A stretch of DNA of 14,841 bases from Methylobacterium sp. (GCA_021154065.1 JAJKJG010000052.1:1-14841); one strand, 5' to 3'; shown: positions 1-7,369, counted from the first letter of the stretch. Translations and numbers: made by a program. Notes: generated from the sequence alone by a model not told the origin.

Positions 1-920
1 CGGATCGCCGCCGCCATCTCGTCGACGTCGCCGACGAGGAACCCCGTCCGGCCGTGGTCGATCGTTTCCGGCAGAGCGCCGTTCGGGAAGCCGATTACCG
101 GGGTGCCGCAGGCAAGCGCCTCGCGGGCGACGAGCGAGCTCGTTTCCGCAACCGTCGACGGCACGAGCAGGCAGCGCGCCGCGGTCATGAGGCGGCGCTT
201 GCGGGCAAAGCCGACCGGCCCGATGAAGCGGCGCCGACGATCGAGGCGCGGCGCGACCTCCTCGGCGAAATAGCGCCGGTGCGCCTCGTAGGCCGACACC
301 TCGCCGGCGATGAGCAGCGTCACGCCGGCTGCCCTCGCGGCCTCGATCGCGAGATGCACGCCCTTCTCCGGGCAGATGCGGCACACGACGAGCGCAAAGC
401 CGCGCTTGGCGTGCCGCGCCGCGAGCGCCTCGACGGCGACGCCGTTTGAGATCGGCGCCAGGAGGTTCGGCGTCGAAGGACAGGCCGCGTGCTGCGCCGC
501 GGAGACGCAGTTGAGCCAAGTGTCGGGCCGCTTCGGCCGCAGCGCCTCCGGCGGATACCAGCTCGGCGGCAGATGCAGCGTCGCGAGGACCGGCACGCCT
601 GGCGCCGGCAGATAGGCGTCGAAATCGATGCCGTGCATGTGGACGAGGTCGACCGGCCAGCGGGCGAGCGCAGCCGCGATCGCCGCCCGGTGGCGCGCCC
701 AGGCCCGCTCCCGGGCCGCCTGGTCGAGGAGCCCGCCTTCGCGCGAAACCTCGATCAGCTGCCCGAAGGCAGACGAGCCCGCGCAGGCGACGACGAGCGA
801 GCGGTGGCCGGCCGCGGCAAGCGCCCGATCGAGCGCGGTCAGGACCTGCTCCGCGCCGCCGCCGGCGTCGATGCCGACCGGCGCCAGCGGATAGGCGACG
901 CTGAGGATCGTGAGCGTCAC
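1..920 (-). CDS. GT4-family glycosyltransferase, 3' part outside window
   Basis: Retaining GT-B glycosyltransferase that would move a sugar from a nucleotide donor to an unknown acceptor in the cytoplasm. About 306 codons are visible on the minus strand from a GTG at 920; the C-terminal end lies left of base 1. The N-terminus (VTLTILSVAYPLAPVG) is followed by a glycine-rich GGGAEQVL segment near residues 20-28, the usual GT4 acceptor-side loop. The C-terminal Rossmann domain has a CRICPEKGVHLAIEAA donor segment and the E-x7-E motif ETSSLVARE near residues 259-267, followed by ALACGTPVIGF and GRTGFLV. The GTG overlaps the stop of the upstream PIG-L gene (GTGA), with GGAG 8 nt upstream, so the two are probably translationally coupled. 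A GT4 enzyme paired with a PIG-L deacetylase recalls MshA/MshB, BshA/BshB and PIG-A/PIG-L. Donor and acceptor cannot be read from the sequence. Confidence 0.9.
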   Translation of the reverse strand, partial: MTLTILSVAYPLAPVGIDAGGGAEQVLTALDRALAAAGHRSLVVACAGSSAFGQLIEVSREGGLLDQAARERAWARHRAAIAAALARWPVDLVHMHGIDFDAYLPAPGVPVLATLHLPPSWYPPEALRPKRPDTWLNCVSAAQHAACPSTPNLLAPISNGVAVEALAARHAKRGFALVVCRICPEKGVHLAIEAARAAGVTLLIAGEVSAYEAHRRYFAEEVAPRLDRRRRFIGPVGFARKRRLMTAARCLLVPSTVAETSSLVAREALACGTPVIGFPNGALPETIDHGRTGFLVGDVDEMAAAI

Positions 921-1777
921 GAGGTTGGCTCCAGCCCGAGCTCGCGCGATGCCGCCTCGACCAGGGGGATCCACCGCGCGCCGGTCATGCCCCAGTCGTG
1001 GCGCTCGTAGTGCAGATGGCCGTCGTTCGGCAGGATCGCGAAGTCGTATGCCGGCGCGATCCGGAAGCGCTCGGCCTCGACACCGAACAACGCCAGCATC
1101 TCGGCTTGCGTGCGATGCGCCGCGAGCATCTGCCGTTTCACGGCGCGGTCGCGGTCGCCGAGCGCCAGCACCGTCTCGACGGCGGCGGGCGCCGGCGCGA
1201 AGCGCTGCACCGCCCAGCCGTCCCCGTCGGCGCGGTAGAAGGGCATCTCGACGATCGCGATCTCGCGGCCCTCGCGCCGCAGCAGCTCGACCGCGGCATG
1301 GACCGCGAAGGCGGCGGCGTCATGGTCGGGATGACCACCCTCATAGCTATGGGTCAGCACGATCTCGGTCGCCCGCTCCAGGAACAGCCGGACGAGGGCG
1401 CGCGCGACCCGCGGCAGATGGCGCGCCGCCTCCTGGTCGGGGAGACCGAGGCAGAACCGGTCCGCCACCGGAATGCCGGCCAGCATCATGACGCGCTCGA
1501 GCTCCCGCGTCCGGGCGAAAGCATACTCAGCGGCGGTCGCAAAGCCGTGCCTCTCGGCATCGTGCGGCTTTCGCGGCGCGCCGTCGGTGACGTGGATCAT
1601 GGTGACGCCGTTGAGCCGCGGCAGCTGCGCGCCGGCGCCGATCGCCTCGTCGTCCGGATGGGCGACGACCATCGCGACGCTGCGGGCGCGGATCAGATGG
1701 CCGGTGGCGAGGGCTCGCAGGAAGGCTGCCGCCCGTTCGGGCGCGCTCAGCGGCTGTTCCCTTGCGACCGCCCGCAT
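917..1777 (-). CDS. PIG-L family zinc-dependent N-deacetylase
   Basis: Protein of 286 residues of the PIG-L/LmbE family, which removes N-acetyl groups from amino sugars, for example GlcNAc-inositol (MshB), GlcNAc-malate (BshB) or GlcNAc-phosphatidylinositol (PIG-L). The diagnostic AHPDDE motif lies at residues 39-44 and the second motif GGHPDHD at 147-153. By family precedent His40, Asp43 and His152 bind zinc and Asp42 is the catalytic base. No signal peptide or membrane segment is visible, so it is probably cytoplasmic. The ATG at 1777 lies 9 nt after the stop of the glycosidase gene and has only a weak ribosome-binding site, so coupling to the upstream gene is likely. Its stop overlaps the GTG of the following GT4 gene. 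The family call is firm; the substrate is unknown, though co-operonic inositol-phosphate synthase makes an aminosugar-inositol conjugate a reasonable hypothesis. Confidence 0.92.
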   Translation of the reverse strand: MRAVAREQPLSAPERAAAFLRALATGHLIRARSVAMVVAHPDDEAIGAGAQLPRLNGVTMIHVTDGAPRKPHDAERHGFATAAEYAFARTRELERVMMLAGIPVADRFCLGLPDQEAARHLPRVARALVRLFLERATEIVLTHSYEGGHPDHDAAAFAVHAAVELLRREGREIAIVEMPFYRADGDGWAVQRFAPAPAAVETVLALGDRDRAVKRQMLAAHRTQAEMLALFGVEAERFRIAPAYDFAILPNDGHLHYERHDWGMTGARWIPLVEAASRELGLEPTS

Positions 1778-1786
1778 GCCGCCCGT

Positions 1787-2716
1787 CTATACCGCCGCCT
1801 GCAGCAGCTCCAGCTTCGATGCGCCGGCGCTCGGCGCATAGCGGCGGATCATCGCGGCGCAGAACTCCGCGAACTCCTCCTTGACGAGCGGCGGGCTCGT
1901 GTGATGCGGCGCGATCCCGCGGTGCTCCGGCGTGAAGCAGAAGGTCACCGTCACGTCGAAATCGGAAAGCGCCTCCATCTGGCGGTCGAACCAGTCGAGC
2001 GCGTTCGGGCGGAAGCTGTCGGCCCAGGACAGGCCGGTGCGCAAATAGGTGACGCCGAGGCGCTTCATCCAGGCGACGGCGTCGTCGAGGCGGTGGTCCT
2101 CGAAGTGGAACCACTGGCAGATGCCAAGCTCCGGCGTCAGCCGGGCGAAGGCGTCGGCGGCAGGCTTCGGCGAGCCGTCCTCGCGCAGGATGCCCATGTA
2201 GAAATGCCGGTAATACGAGGAGCCCTCTGCCTCGCGGTGCCGGGTCGTCGCCTCCCAGGCGCGCGGCAGGTCATAGAGGCTGTACCAATGGATCCGCGGC
2301 GCCTTGCCGACGAGAAGCTCGGCCGTCCGTTCCAATCCCCAGACCTGGATCTCCTCGGCGCCGAAGGTCGAGATGCCGACCTCGCTGACCCAGATCGGCA
2401 GGTCGGTGACGGCGCGGATCTCGTCGATCTTCGCCGGCCATTCGTGGATCTGCCACAGGTTCCAGTCGAGCGGGAAGCCGTGCACGGCGAGCGCATCGAC
2501 GTTGTCGAGCACTCCCTTGTCCGCCATGTTGCGGACGAAGGCGGGATCGATCGGCGACATGCCGCCGAGCACGCGCGGAAGCCTGGCGTTCTCGGCCCGG
2601 ATCGCCTGCCCGGCGGCGATCGCGGTCTCGGCGAAGCGGCTCCAGCCCGGGTCGAGCTCGGGGTCCCAATGGGACTTGTTGTTGGGCTCGTTCCAGATCA
2701 TCGCCGCTTCGATCAT
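1787..2716 (-). CDS. clan-A-type glycoside hydrolase with circularly permuted barrel order
   Basis: Protein of 309 residues resembling retaining beta-glycosidases of clan GH-A (GH39/GH5-like; such short proteins tend to be named beta-xylosidase). The acid/base motif WNEPNN is at residues 8-13 (Glu10) and the nucleophile motif WVSEVGIS at 109-116 (Glu112). In the usual barrel NEP ends strand 4, after well over 100 residues. Here strands 4-8 come first (strand 8 RIHWYSLYD, 141-149) and the segments resembling strands 1-3 follow: GICQWF 198-203, VTYLRTGLSW 222-231, VTVTFCFTP 255-263, then helix FAEFCAAMIRRYAP, which normally leads into NEP. The ATG at 2716 overlaps the upstream stop (ATGA) and has GAGGGAG 6 nt upstream. 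The frame stays open to 2866, but that part lies inside the methyltransferase gene and has no barrel-like sequence. No signal peptide is present. It may trim glycans or act as a transglycosidase; the substrate is unknown. Confidence 0.85.
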   Translation of the reverse strand: MIEAAMIWNEPNNKSHWDPELDPGWSRFAETAIAAGQAIRAENARLPRVLGGMSPIDPAFVRNMADKGVLDNVDALAVHGFPLDWNLWQIHEWPAKIDEIRAVTDLPIWVSEVGISTFGAEEIQVWGLERTAELLVGKAPRIHWYSLYDLPRAWEATTRHREAEGSSYYRHFYMGILREDGSPKPAADAFARLTPELGICQWFHFEDHRLDDAVAWMKRLGVTYLRTGLSWADSFRPNALDWFDRQMEALSDFDVTVTFCFTPEHRGIAPHHTSPPLVKEEFAEFCAAMIRRYAPSAGASKLELLQAAV

Positions 2717-3483
2717 TCCCTGCTCCCTCGCGCCGGATAGACCGCGGCGGCGCCTTCCGGCGCCTCGACGCGGCGGCACACGTAAACCTCGTCCTCCGGG
2801 TGATGCAGGATCGCAAAGCCGGAGGAACGCAGCATCGCCTCGACGCAGGCCCGGTTCGGCACCCACCAGTTCGTCGGGTCGTCGGCATAACGGTGCTCGA
2901 CGAAATGGAGCTTCGGGTAGCCTGGGCGGTCGAACATCTCGGTCTGCCAGAAGTCGTAATTATCCCTCAGCGCGTCGACGGCCTTGGCGCCGCGCTGCAT
3001 CGACTGGAAGACCAGGAGATCCTGCGCGACATGGGCGTGGATGAGGTCAAGCGCGAGGAGCGGGTGCCGCAGGTGATAAAGCACCCCCATGAAGAGCACG
3101 ACATCGAAGCGCTCGCCCAAGGCGCCGACGTCGTAGACCGAGAGCTTGCGGAACTCGATCTTGAGCCCGCTGACGTCGGCGGCAAAGCGCGCCTGCGCCA
3201 GGTAGTCGTCGTCGAAGTCGACGCCGAGGACGCGCTCCGCCCCGCGCCGTTTCATCTCGATCGAGTAGAAGCCGCCGTTGCAGCCGATGTCGAGCACGGT
3301 CTTGCCGGAGAGATCGGCCGGGATCGCCTGTGAGAACCCCTTCCACTTCACCGCCGGGTAGTCGCCGAGGAAGTGGTTCGGCGCGGTTGCGACCCCGTCG
3401 AGCACGATGTTGTGGAACCACGGCCCGAGCGCCTCGGCGCGGCGCTTGATCTCGTCCCGGCTCAGCGTCGCGATCGCATCCAT
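2713..3483 (-). CDS. SAM-dependent methyltransferase, CmoB-like (TIGR04290-like)
   Basis: Class I methyltransferase of 256 residues. SAM-binding motif I VLDIGCNGG is at residues 63-71, the acidic residue ending strand 2 is Asp89 (GVDF), and FDVVLFMGVLYHLRHP at 126-141 is the post-II region seen in CmoB-type enzymes. The N-terminal GPWFHNI and DYPAVKW segments also resemble CmoB and, from memory, the TIGR04290 methyltransferase family. The acceptor is unknown; in this context it is likely a sugar or inositol hydroxyl, or a carboxyl group. The frame is open further upstream to 3867, but that part overlaps the nucleotidyltransferase gene. The ATG at 3483, 4 nt after that gene's stop with AGGGAG 7 nt upstream, is the convincing start. 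The stop overlaps the ATG of the glycosidase gene. Confidence 0.88.
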   Translation of the reverse strand: MDAIATLSRDEIKRRAEALGPWFHNIVLDGVATAPNHFLGDYPAVKWKGFSQAIPADLSGKTVLDIGCNGGFYSIEMKRRGAERVLGVDFDDDYLAQARFAADVSGLKIEFRKLSVYDVGALGERFDVVLFMGVLYHLRHPLLALDLIHAHVAQDLLVFQSMQRGAKAVDALRDNYDFWQTEMFDRPGYPKLHFVEHRYADDPTNWWVPNRACVEAMLRSSGFAILHHPEDEVYVCRRVEAPEGAAAVYPARGSRE

Positions 3484-3487
3484 CGCG

Positions 3488-4300
3488 TCACTCCCTGCTT
3501 GCGGCGTGCAATCCGTCCAGCGCGCGGCCCGCGGGCCAGCCGAGCGCGACGTGCGCCCCCGAGGCGCCCTCGACCCGCGCCGCGTCGGACAGAAGCGAGA
3601 TCGCGGCGCGGTAGCCATGCAGCGTGCCGACGTCGACATAGGCGTCGCCGGCCTTGACGCCCAAGGCCTCGCCGCCGGCGGCCAAGTAGGCGTTGACGAG
3701 GGTGCCGATGTACTCGTCCCGGCACAGACGCTCGCGCCACAGCCGCTCGAGCTCGTGCAGGCGGCGGCCCGGCATCTTGAACGCGCCCCAGATCCAATGC
3801 GAGGCGGCGTCTTGCTGCTTGACCTGAATTTCCAGCACCCTGTCCCCTCCGTCGAGGACGACGGCATCGAAGAACTCGGGGCGCTCGACCGGGAAGAGCA
3901 GGAAGGACAGCGCGTCGTCGGGCAGCTCGCAGAGCGCGCTCTCCGGGAACCAGACGGTATCCGGCAGGCCGACGATCACCGGCTCGTCGGCTGCGATCAG
4001 CGGCGTCGCGCGGAAGATGGCGTCGCACAGCCCGCTCGCCTGCGGCTGCACCACATAGGCGATGCTCGCCTCGCCGTAGCCGGCGCCGTAATACTCCATG
4101 ATGTCGGATTTGCCCGGCGATATGACGAAGCAGATCTTGCCGGCGCCGCCGCGGATCATGCGCTCGACAAGGTATTCGCTGACCGCGCAGGGGCGCTCCA
4201 GCCCCTTGTCGAGCCGGCTGCCGACGGGCAGGAGCTCCTTCGAGAAGGCGAGCGGCTGGATGCGGCTGCCACGGCCGGCCGCCGGCACGATTCCCCACAT
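3488..4300 (-). CDS. sugar-phosphate nucleotidyltransferase (RmlA-like NDP-sugar pyrophosphorylase)
   Basis: Protein of 270 residues that should join a sugar 1-phosphate to an NTP, giving an NDP-sugar and pyrophosphate. The signature begins at residue 6 with PAAGRGSRIQPLAFSKELL (Arg13 and Lys21 are the expected triphosphate and catalytic contacts). The base-binding loop QPQASGLCDAIFRA is at 86-99 and the metal site GLPDTVWFP at 111-119 (Asp114). It is slightly shorter than typical RmlA (about 290 residues) and shows no added left-handed beta-helix domain, so it is not a bifunctional GlmU type. The ATG at 4300 directly follows the TAG of the upstream glycosyltransferase gene with no gap, and GGAGG lies 5 nt before it. 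It probably supplies a donor for the neighbouring glycosyltransferases. The nucleotide and sugar are not predictable from sequence alone. Confidence 0.88.
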   Translation of the reverse strand: MWGIVPAAGRGSRIQPLAFSKELLPVGSRLDKGLERPCAVSEYLVERMIRGGAGKICFVISPGKSDIMEYYGAGYGEASIAYVVQPQASGLCDAIFRATPLIAADEPVIVGLPDTVWFPESALCELPDDALSFLLFPVERPEFFDAVVLDGGDRVLEIQVKQQDAASHWIWGAFKMPGRRLHELERLWRERLCRDEYIGTLVNAYLAAGGEALGVKAGDAYVDVGTLHGYRAAISLLSDAARVEGASGAHVALGWPAGRALDGLHAASRE

Positions 4301-5404
4301 CTAGGCCTCCATCGGCAAAGCTTGCGCGGGGCCGGCCCGGGAGCGCGCCGCCTCGATCTCCGCCTCGAGTGTCGCGGCGCGGCGGTCGGAGGTGTGCTCG
4401 GACAGCGCGCGCTCGCGCCCGGCCTCGCCGATCTCGCGCAGCTCGCGATCGCTGAGATCGAGCGCCGCGGTAGTTCCGGCGGCCGAGCCCGTCACGAGGA
4501 CCTCGCGGCCAGGCTCGAAGAAGGCGTCGAGGCCCTCCCAGGCATCGGTCAGCATGGCGGCGCCGCAGGCCGCCGCCTCGAACAGGCGCCCCGAAGGACA
4601 CCAGCCCATCTCGGCCATCGCCTGCCGGGTGACGTTGAGCGTCAGGCGGCAGGACGAGAAGAAGGCCGGGTGTTCGTGCGGCGGCAGGTGGCGGACGAAG
4701 AAGATGTTCTTCGTCCAGGGAAAGTCGACCGGATACTGGGCGCCCCCGATGAGGAAACGCCGATCGGGACGCCGCCGCGCCGGCGTGATGAACAGCGCCT
4801 CGAGCGCCGCCTGGCGGTCGGCCGCGTACGTGCCGAGATAGGACAGGTCGGCAGCGAAATCGGGCCTGGCCGCCATCGGCCGGTGGATCTCCGGGTCGAC
4901 ATGCCCGTAGAGCGGCGCGACCCGGCGCGCCCCAAGTCTGGCACTGAGCCGGTCGAGGGCGGCCCCGCCGGTGTAGCTGAGGACGAGATCGAAATCGCGT
5001 AGGCCCCGGGGGCCGACATAGGAGAGGCTCTCGCCGCGATCGAGGCGCGACAGCGTCACCGGCGTATCGAGATCGTAGAACACCCGCACGGCGCGCGGCG
5101 CGTCGAGGACCAGACCAGTCGCCTCGATGCCGTCGGGGCAGAACGAGGTGACCATCGCGACATCGGCTTCGGCGACCATGCGCCTCGCCTTGCGCCGGAT
5201 GTCGTCCCAGTCCTGGTACAGCACGAGCTCGCCGCCCGGCACCTCGAAGAGGTCGCGGGCGGCGGCATAATAGGGCACGTCGCGCTCGAAGAACGCGACG
5301 CTGTGGCCGCGGCGGGCGAGCGCCCGGCACAGGCCGCGCCAGAGCGTCGCGTGGCCGTTGCCCCAGGACGACGAAATCGTGAGGCCGAAGACGACGAGCT
5401 TCAT
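4301..5404 (-). CDS. CgeB-like GT-B glycosyltransferase (leftward-operon copy)
   Basis: Protein of 367 residues in the CgeB-like group of GT-B glycosyltransferases. The N-terminus MKLVVFGLTI is followed by SSSWGNGHAT at residues 11-20, a loop shared with three other proteins in this window. Further marks are FERDVPYY 39-46, DLDTPVTL 111-118 and LSYLGTY 187-193. The C-terminal donor domain has LTLNVTR 254-260, RLFEAAACG 273-281 and DAWEGLDAFFEPGRE 287-301, typical of CgeB C-terminal regions. It aligns almost without gaps with the protein at 13047-14156, so the two look like a duplicated pair split between the divergent operons. The ATG at 5404 overlaps the stop of the phosphatase gene (ATGA). 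The frame is open upstream to 5698, but that part is antisense-free shadow within the phosphatase gene. Acceptor and donor are unknown. Confidence 0.88.
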   Translation of the reverse strand: MKLVVFGLTISSSWGNGHATLWRGLCRALARRGHSVAFFERDVPYYAAARDLFEVPGGELVLYQDWDDIRRKARRMVAEADVAMVTSFCPDGIEATGLVLDAPRAVRVFYDLDTPVTLSRLDRGESLSYVGPRGLRDFDLVLSYTGGAALDRLSARLGARRVAPLYGHVDPEIHRPMAARPDFAADLSYLGTYAADRQAALEALFITPARRRPDRRFLIGGAQYPVDFPWTKNIFFVRHLPPHEHPAFFSSCRLTLNVTRQAMAEMGWCPSGRLFEAAACGAAMLTDAWEGLDAFFEPGREVLVTGSAAGTTAALDLSDRELREIGEAGRERALSEHTSDRRAATLEAEIEAARSRAGPAQALPMEA

Positions 5405-6003
5405 GCCGCGATCGCCTCGTTCATGCCGAGGACCTTCCAGCCGTCGCTCCACATGACGAGCGTCGTCACCGTGGCGGGGCTGATCTCGAAGAGACGGAAA
5501 TCGTCGACGCTGCGACAATCGAGGAAGGCGCAGAGCGCCGCCCGGATGAGGTCGCCATGCGTGACCGCGACGACGCCGTCGTCCGGGTACTTCGCGGCGA
5601 GTTCCTTGAGGAAGGGTACGATACGGTTCTGGGCGGCGAAGAAATCCTCGCCGCCGGGCGGCCGCGTCGAGGAGCGCACCCGGTTCCAGGCCGCCCACCC
5701 GGGATCGGCGGCGAGCGCGTCGAAGCGGCGTCCGGTCCAGGTTCCGAAATTAATTTCGTTCAGCGCGTCAGCCACTTGCACGGACAGCTTGAGCCTTCGT
5801 GCGATCGGCTCGGCGGTCTTGATCGCGCGCTCGAGCGGGCTCGAGAACACGGCGGCGATGCTTTTCGCCGCGAGGCGCTGCGCGATCCCCTCCGCCTGCC
5901 GCTCTCCATCCGGTCCAAGCGTCACGCCCGGCATGCGGCCGCAGAGGGTGTCGCCGACCCGGTCGTGCGCGGCGTGGCGGACGAGATAAAAGGTCGTCGC
6001 CAC
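5401..6003 (-). CDS. histidine phosphatase superfamily protein (phosphoglycerate mutase-like)
   Basis: Protein of 200 residues using a phosphohistidine mechanism to hydrolyse phosphate esters. The catalytic motif LVRHA is at residues 7-11 (Arg9, nucleophile His10); it reads RHA rather than the common RHG, as in SixA-type members. Other conserved parts are SSPLERAIKTA 54-64 (Arg59), LNEINFGTW 81-89 (Glu83, probable acid/base) and VTHGDLIRA 147-155 (second His149). The length and small cap match alpha-ribazole phosphatase or GpmB-like proteins, not large mutases. The start is GTG at 6003, one nucleotide after the inositol-phosphate synthase stop; the motif so close to the N-terminus supports it. 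Lying second in the operon behind that enzyme, it could dephosphorylate inositol phosphate or a glycosylated derivative, but this is inference: the usual inositol phosphatase belongs to another family. Confidence 0.9.
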   Translation of the reverse strand: MATTFYLVRHAAHDRVGDTLCGRMPGVTLGPDGERQAEGIAQRLAAKSIAAVFSSPLERAIKTAEPIARRLKLSVQVADALNEINFGTWTGRRFDALAADPGWAAWNRVRSSTRPPGGEDFFAAQNRIVPFLKELAAKYPDDGVVAVTHGDLIRAALCAFLDCRSVDDFRLFEISPATVTTLVMWSDGWKVLGMNEAIAA

Positions 6004-6004
6004 C

Positions 6005-7102
6005 TCAGTGGACCCCGCGCGGCTCGTCCTCGCCGGCGATGAAGCGGGCGGTGCGCTCGCGCGCCTCGTTATCCGTGAATTGCTGCGGCGGCGACTTCAT
6101 AAAGTAGCTCGACGGCCCGATAAGGGCGCCGCCGATGCCGCGGTCCCTGGCGAGCTTCGCGCAGCGCACGGCATCGATGACGATGCCGGCGGAGTTCGGC
6201 GAATCCCACACCTCGAGCTTGAGCTCGACGTTCAGCGGCACGCCGCCGAAGGTCGTGCCCTCCATGCGGATATAGGCGAACTTGCGGTCGGTCAGCCACG
6301 GCACGAAATCGCTCGGGCCGACATGCACGTCGTCCGCGGCGAGCGGCATGTCGAGCTGGCTCGTCACGGCCTGCGTCTTCGAGATCTTCTTCGACTCGAG
6401 CCGCTCCCGCTCGAGAATGTTCTGGAAGTCGGTGTTGCCGCCGAAGTTGAGCTGGTAGGTGCGGTCGAGCCGCACCCCACGCTCGCGGAAAAGGTTCGTG
6501 AGCACGCGGTGCACGATCGTCGCACCGACCTGGCTCTTGATGTCGTCGCCGACGAGCGGCACCCGGCGGGTCTCGAAACGGTGGCGCCATTTCGGGTCCG
6601 AGGCGATGAACACCGGAATGCAGTTGACGAAGGCGCAGCCGGCTTCGAGCGCCTGCTCGGCATAATACTCCGTCGCCTGCTGCGAGCCGACCGGAAGGTA
6701 GGAGACGAGGACATCGGTGCGCGAGCGGTCGAGGATTTCGGCGACATTCGCCTCCGGGCCCGCAGCTTCCGGGATCTCCTCGCGAAGGTACTTGCCGAGC
6801 CCGTCGAGGGTCTTGCCGCGCCTGACCGTGACGCCGGTCCGCGGCACGGCCGAAAACTTCTGGGTGTTGTTCGGCCGCGCGAACACCGCTTCCGCGACGT
6901 CGAGACCGACCTTGTCGGCGCTGATATCGAAGGCGGAAGCGATCTCGATGTCGCCGACGTGATAGCCGCCGAGCTCGACGTTCATCAGGCCCGGCACCGG
7001 CTCGTTGGCTTTGGCCTCGCCATAGTAGGACAGGCCCTGGACGAAGGATGAGGCGCAGTTGCCGACCCCGACGATCCCGACGCGAAGCTTTCTCTGACTC
7101 AC
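6005..7102 (-). CDS. ino1: inositol-3-phosphate synthase (myo-inositol-1-phosphate synthase)
   Basis: NAD-dependent enzyme converting D-glucose 6-phosphate to 1D-myo-inositol 3-phosphate (EC 5.5.1.4). The 365-residue length matches the short bacterial form known from actinobacteria rather than the roughly 500-residue eukaryotic form. The dinucleotide-binding loop [10 protein letters not shown] is at residues 11-20. The catalytic and fold motifs are [15 protein letters not shown] 185-199, [12 protein letters not shown] 218-229, [10 protein letters not shown] 237-246 and [14 protein letters not shown] 300-313; the lysines in these segments are the expected catalytic ones. It is the first gene of the leftward operon. 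The start is GTG at 7102 with GGAG 8 nt upstream, and no in-frame ATG was found just upstream. A sigma-EcfG-type promoter lies about 50 nt upstream. Its presence implies that inositol is a precursor of the product of this cluster. Confidence 0.96.
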   Translation of the reverse strand: MSQRKLRVGIVGVGNCASSFVQGLSYYGEAKANEPVPGLMNVELGGYHVGDIEIASAFDISADKVGLDVAEAVFARPNNTQKFSAVPRTGVTVRRGKTLDGLGKYLREEIPEAAGPEANVAEILDRSRTDVLVSYLPVGSQQATEYYAEQALEAGCAFVNCIPVFIASDPKWRHRFETRRVPLVGDDIKSQVGATIVHRVLTNLFRERGVRLDRTYQLNFGGNTDFQNILERERLESKKISKTQAVTSQLDMPLAADDVHVGPSDFVPWLTDRKFAYIRMEGTTFGGVPLNVELKLEVWDSPNSAGIVIDAVRCAKLARDRGIGGALIGPSSYFMKSPPQQFTDNEARERTARFIAGEDEPRGVH

Positions 7103-7155
7103 GGCAATGGCTCCATGGCCCAGGAACCGGCAGGGGTAACACTGAAGCTCCGGTC

Positions 7156-7181
7156 AACGTCGCTCGTTCGAGGTAAGTTCC
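7156..7181 (-). promoter_or_regulatory. sigma-EcfG-type promoter for the ino1 operon
   Basis: Read on the minus strand: GGAAC (7181-7177), a 17-nt spacer, then CGTT (7159-7156). This matches the GGAAC-N16/17-CGTT form reported for EcfG sigma factors of the PhyR-NepR general stress system of Alphaproteobacteria. Transcription would start near 7149 and leave a leader of about 47 nt before the GTG of ino1. The match is exact at all nine core bases; use in the cell is inferred. Confidence 0.72.
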
Positions 7182-7290
7182 CCGGGCTTCTTGGCCGTTC
7201 GGCACGAGGGGACCGCGCCGCTTGTTCCCGTTCCTCGGAGCTGGACCTCGGAGGGCCGAAAATGGGCGCTCGGGCAGCGAACTTTCTTCA

Positions 7291-7316
7291 GGAACAATCC
7301 TCATCCCCGCGGCGTT
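7291..7316 (+). promoter_or_regulatory. sigma-EcfG-type promoter for the rightward operon
   Basis: GGAAC at 7291-7295, a 17-nt spacer, then CGTT at 7313-7316. This is the same exact core and spacer as the opposing promoter at 7156-7181. Transcription would start near 7323, giving a leader of about 130 nt before the TTG at 7455. It implies that both operons are switched on together by the general stress response. Confidence 0.72.
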
Positions 7317-7369
7317 AGACGTGCCGCCAAATGGTCAAGCTGATCGCGGCACGACACGCCCGCCAGGCA

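Noticed and set aside
998..2740. 580-codon open frame on the plus strand
   Set aside because: It lies antisense to the PIG-L and glycosidase genes, which have clear motifs. Long open antisense frames are expected at this GC content, and its translation shows no family motif.
2717..2866. 50-codon upstream extension of the glycosidase frame
   Set aside because: It overlaps the 3' end of the methyltransferase gene, has no barrel-like sequence, and the ATG at 2716 has a better ribosome-binding site and an ATGA overlap.
3407..5002. 531-codon open frame on the plus strand
   Set aside because: It is antisense to the nucleotidyltransferase and glycosyltransferase genes; the translation is low-complexity and rich in Arg, Ala and Gly with no recognisable domain.
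7233..7253. 8-bp direct repeat CCTCGGAG with a 13-nt period
   Set aside because: Only two copies, in GC-rich DNA, and the period does not match a helical turn; it is recorded under the control region but not claimed as an operator.
7115..7318. 67-codon plus-strand open frame in the intergenic region
   Set aside because: It overlaps the promoter elements, has no ribosome-binding site worth noting and no recognisable protein features.
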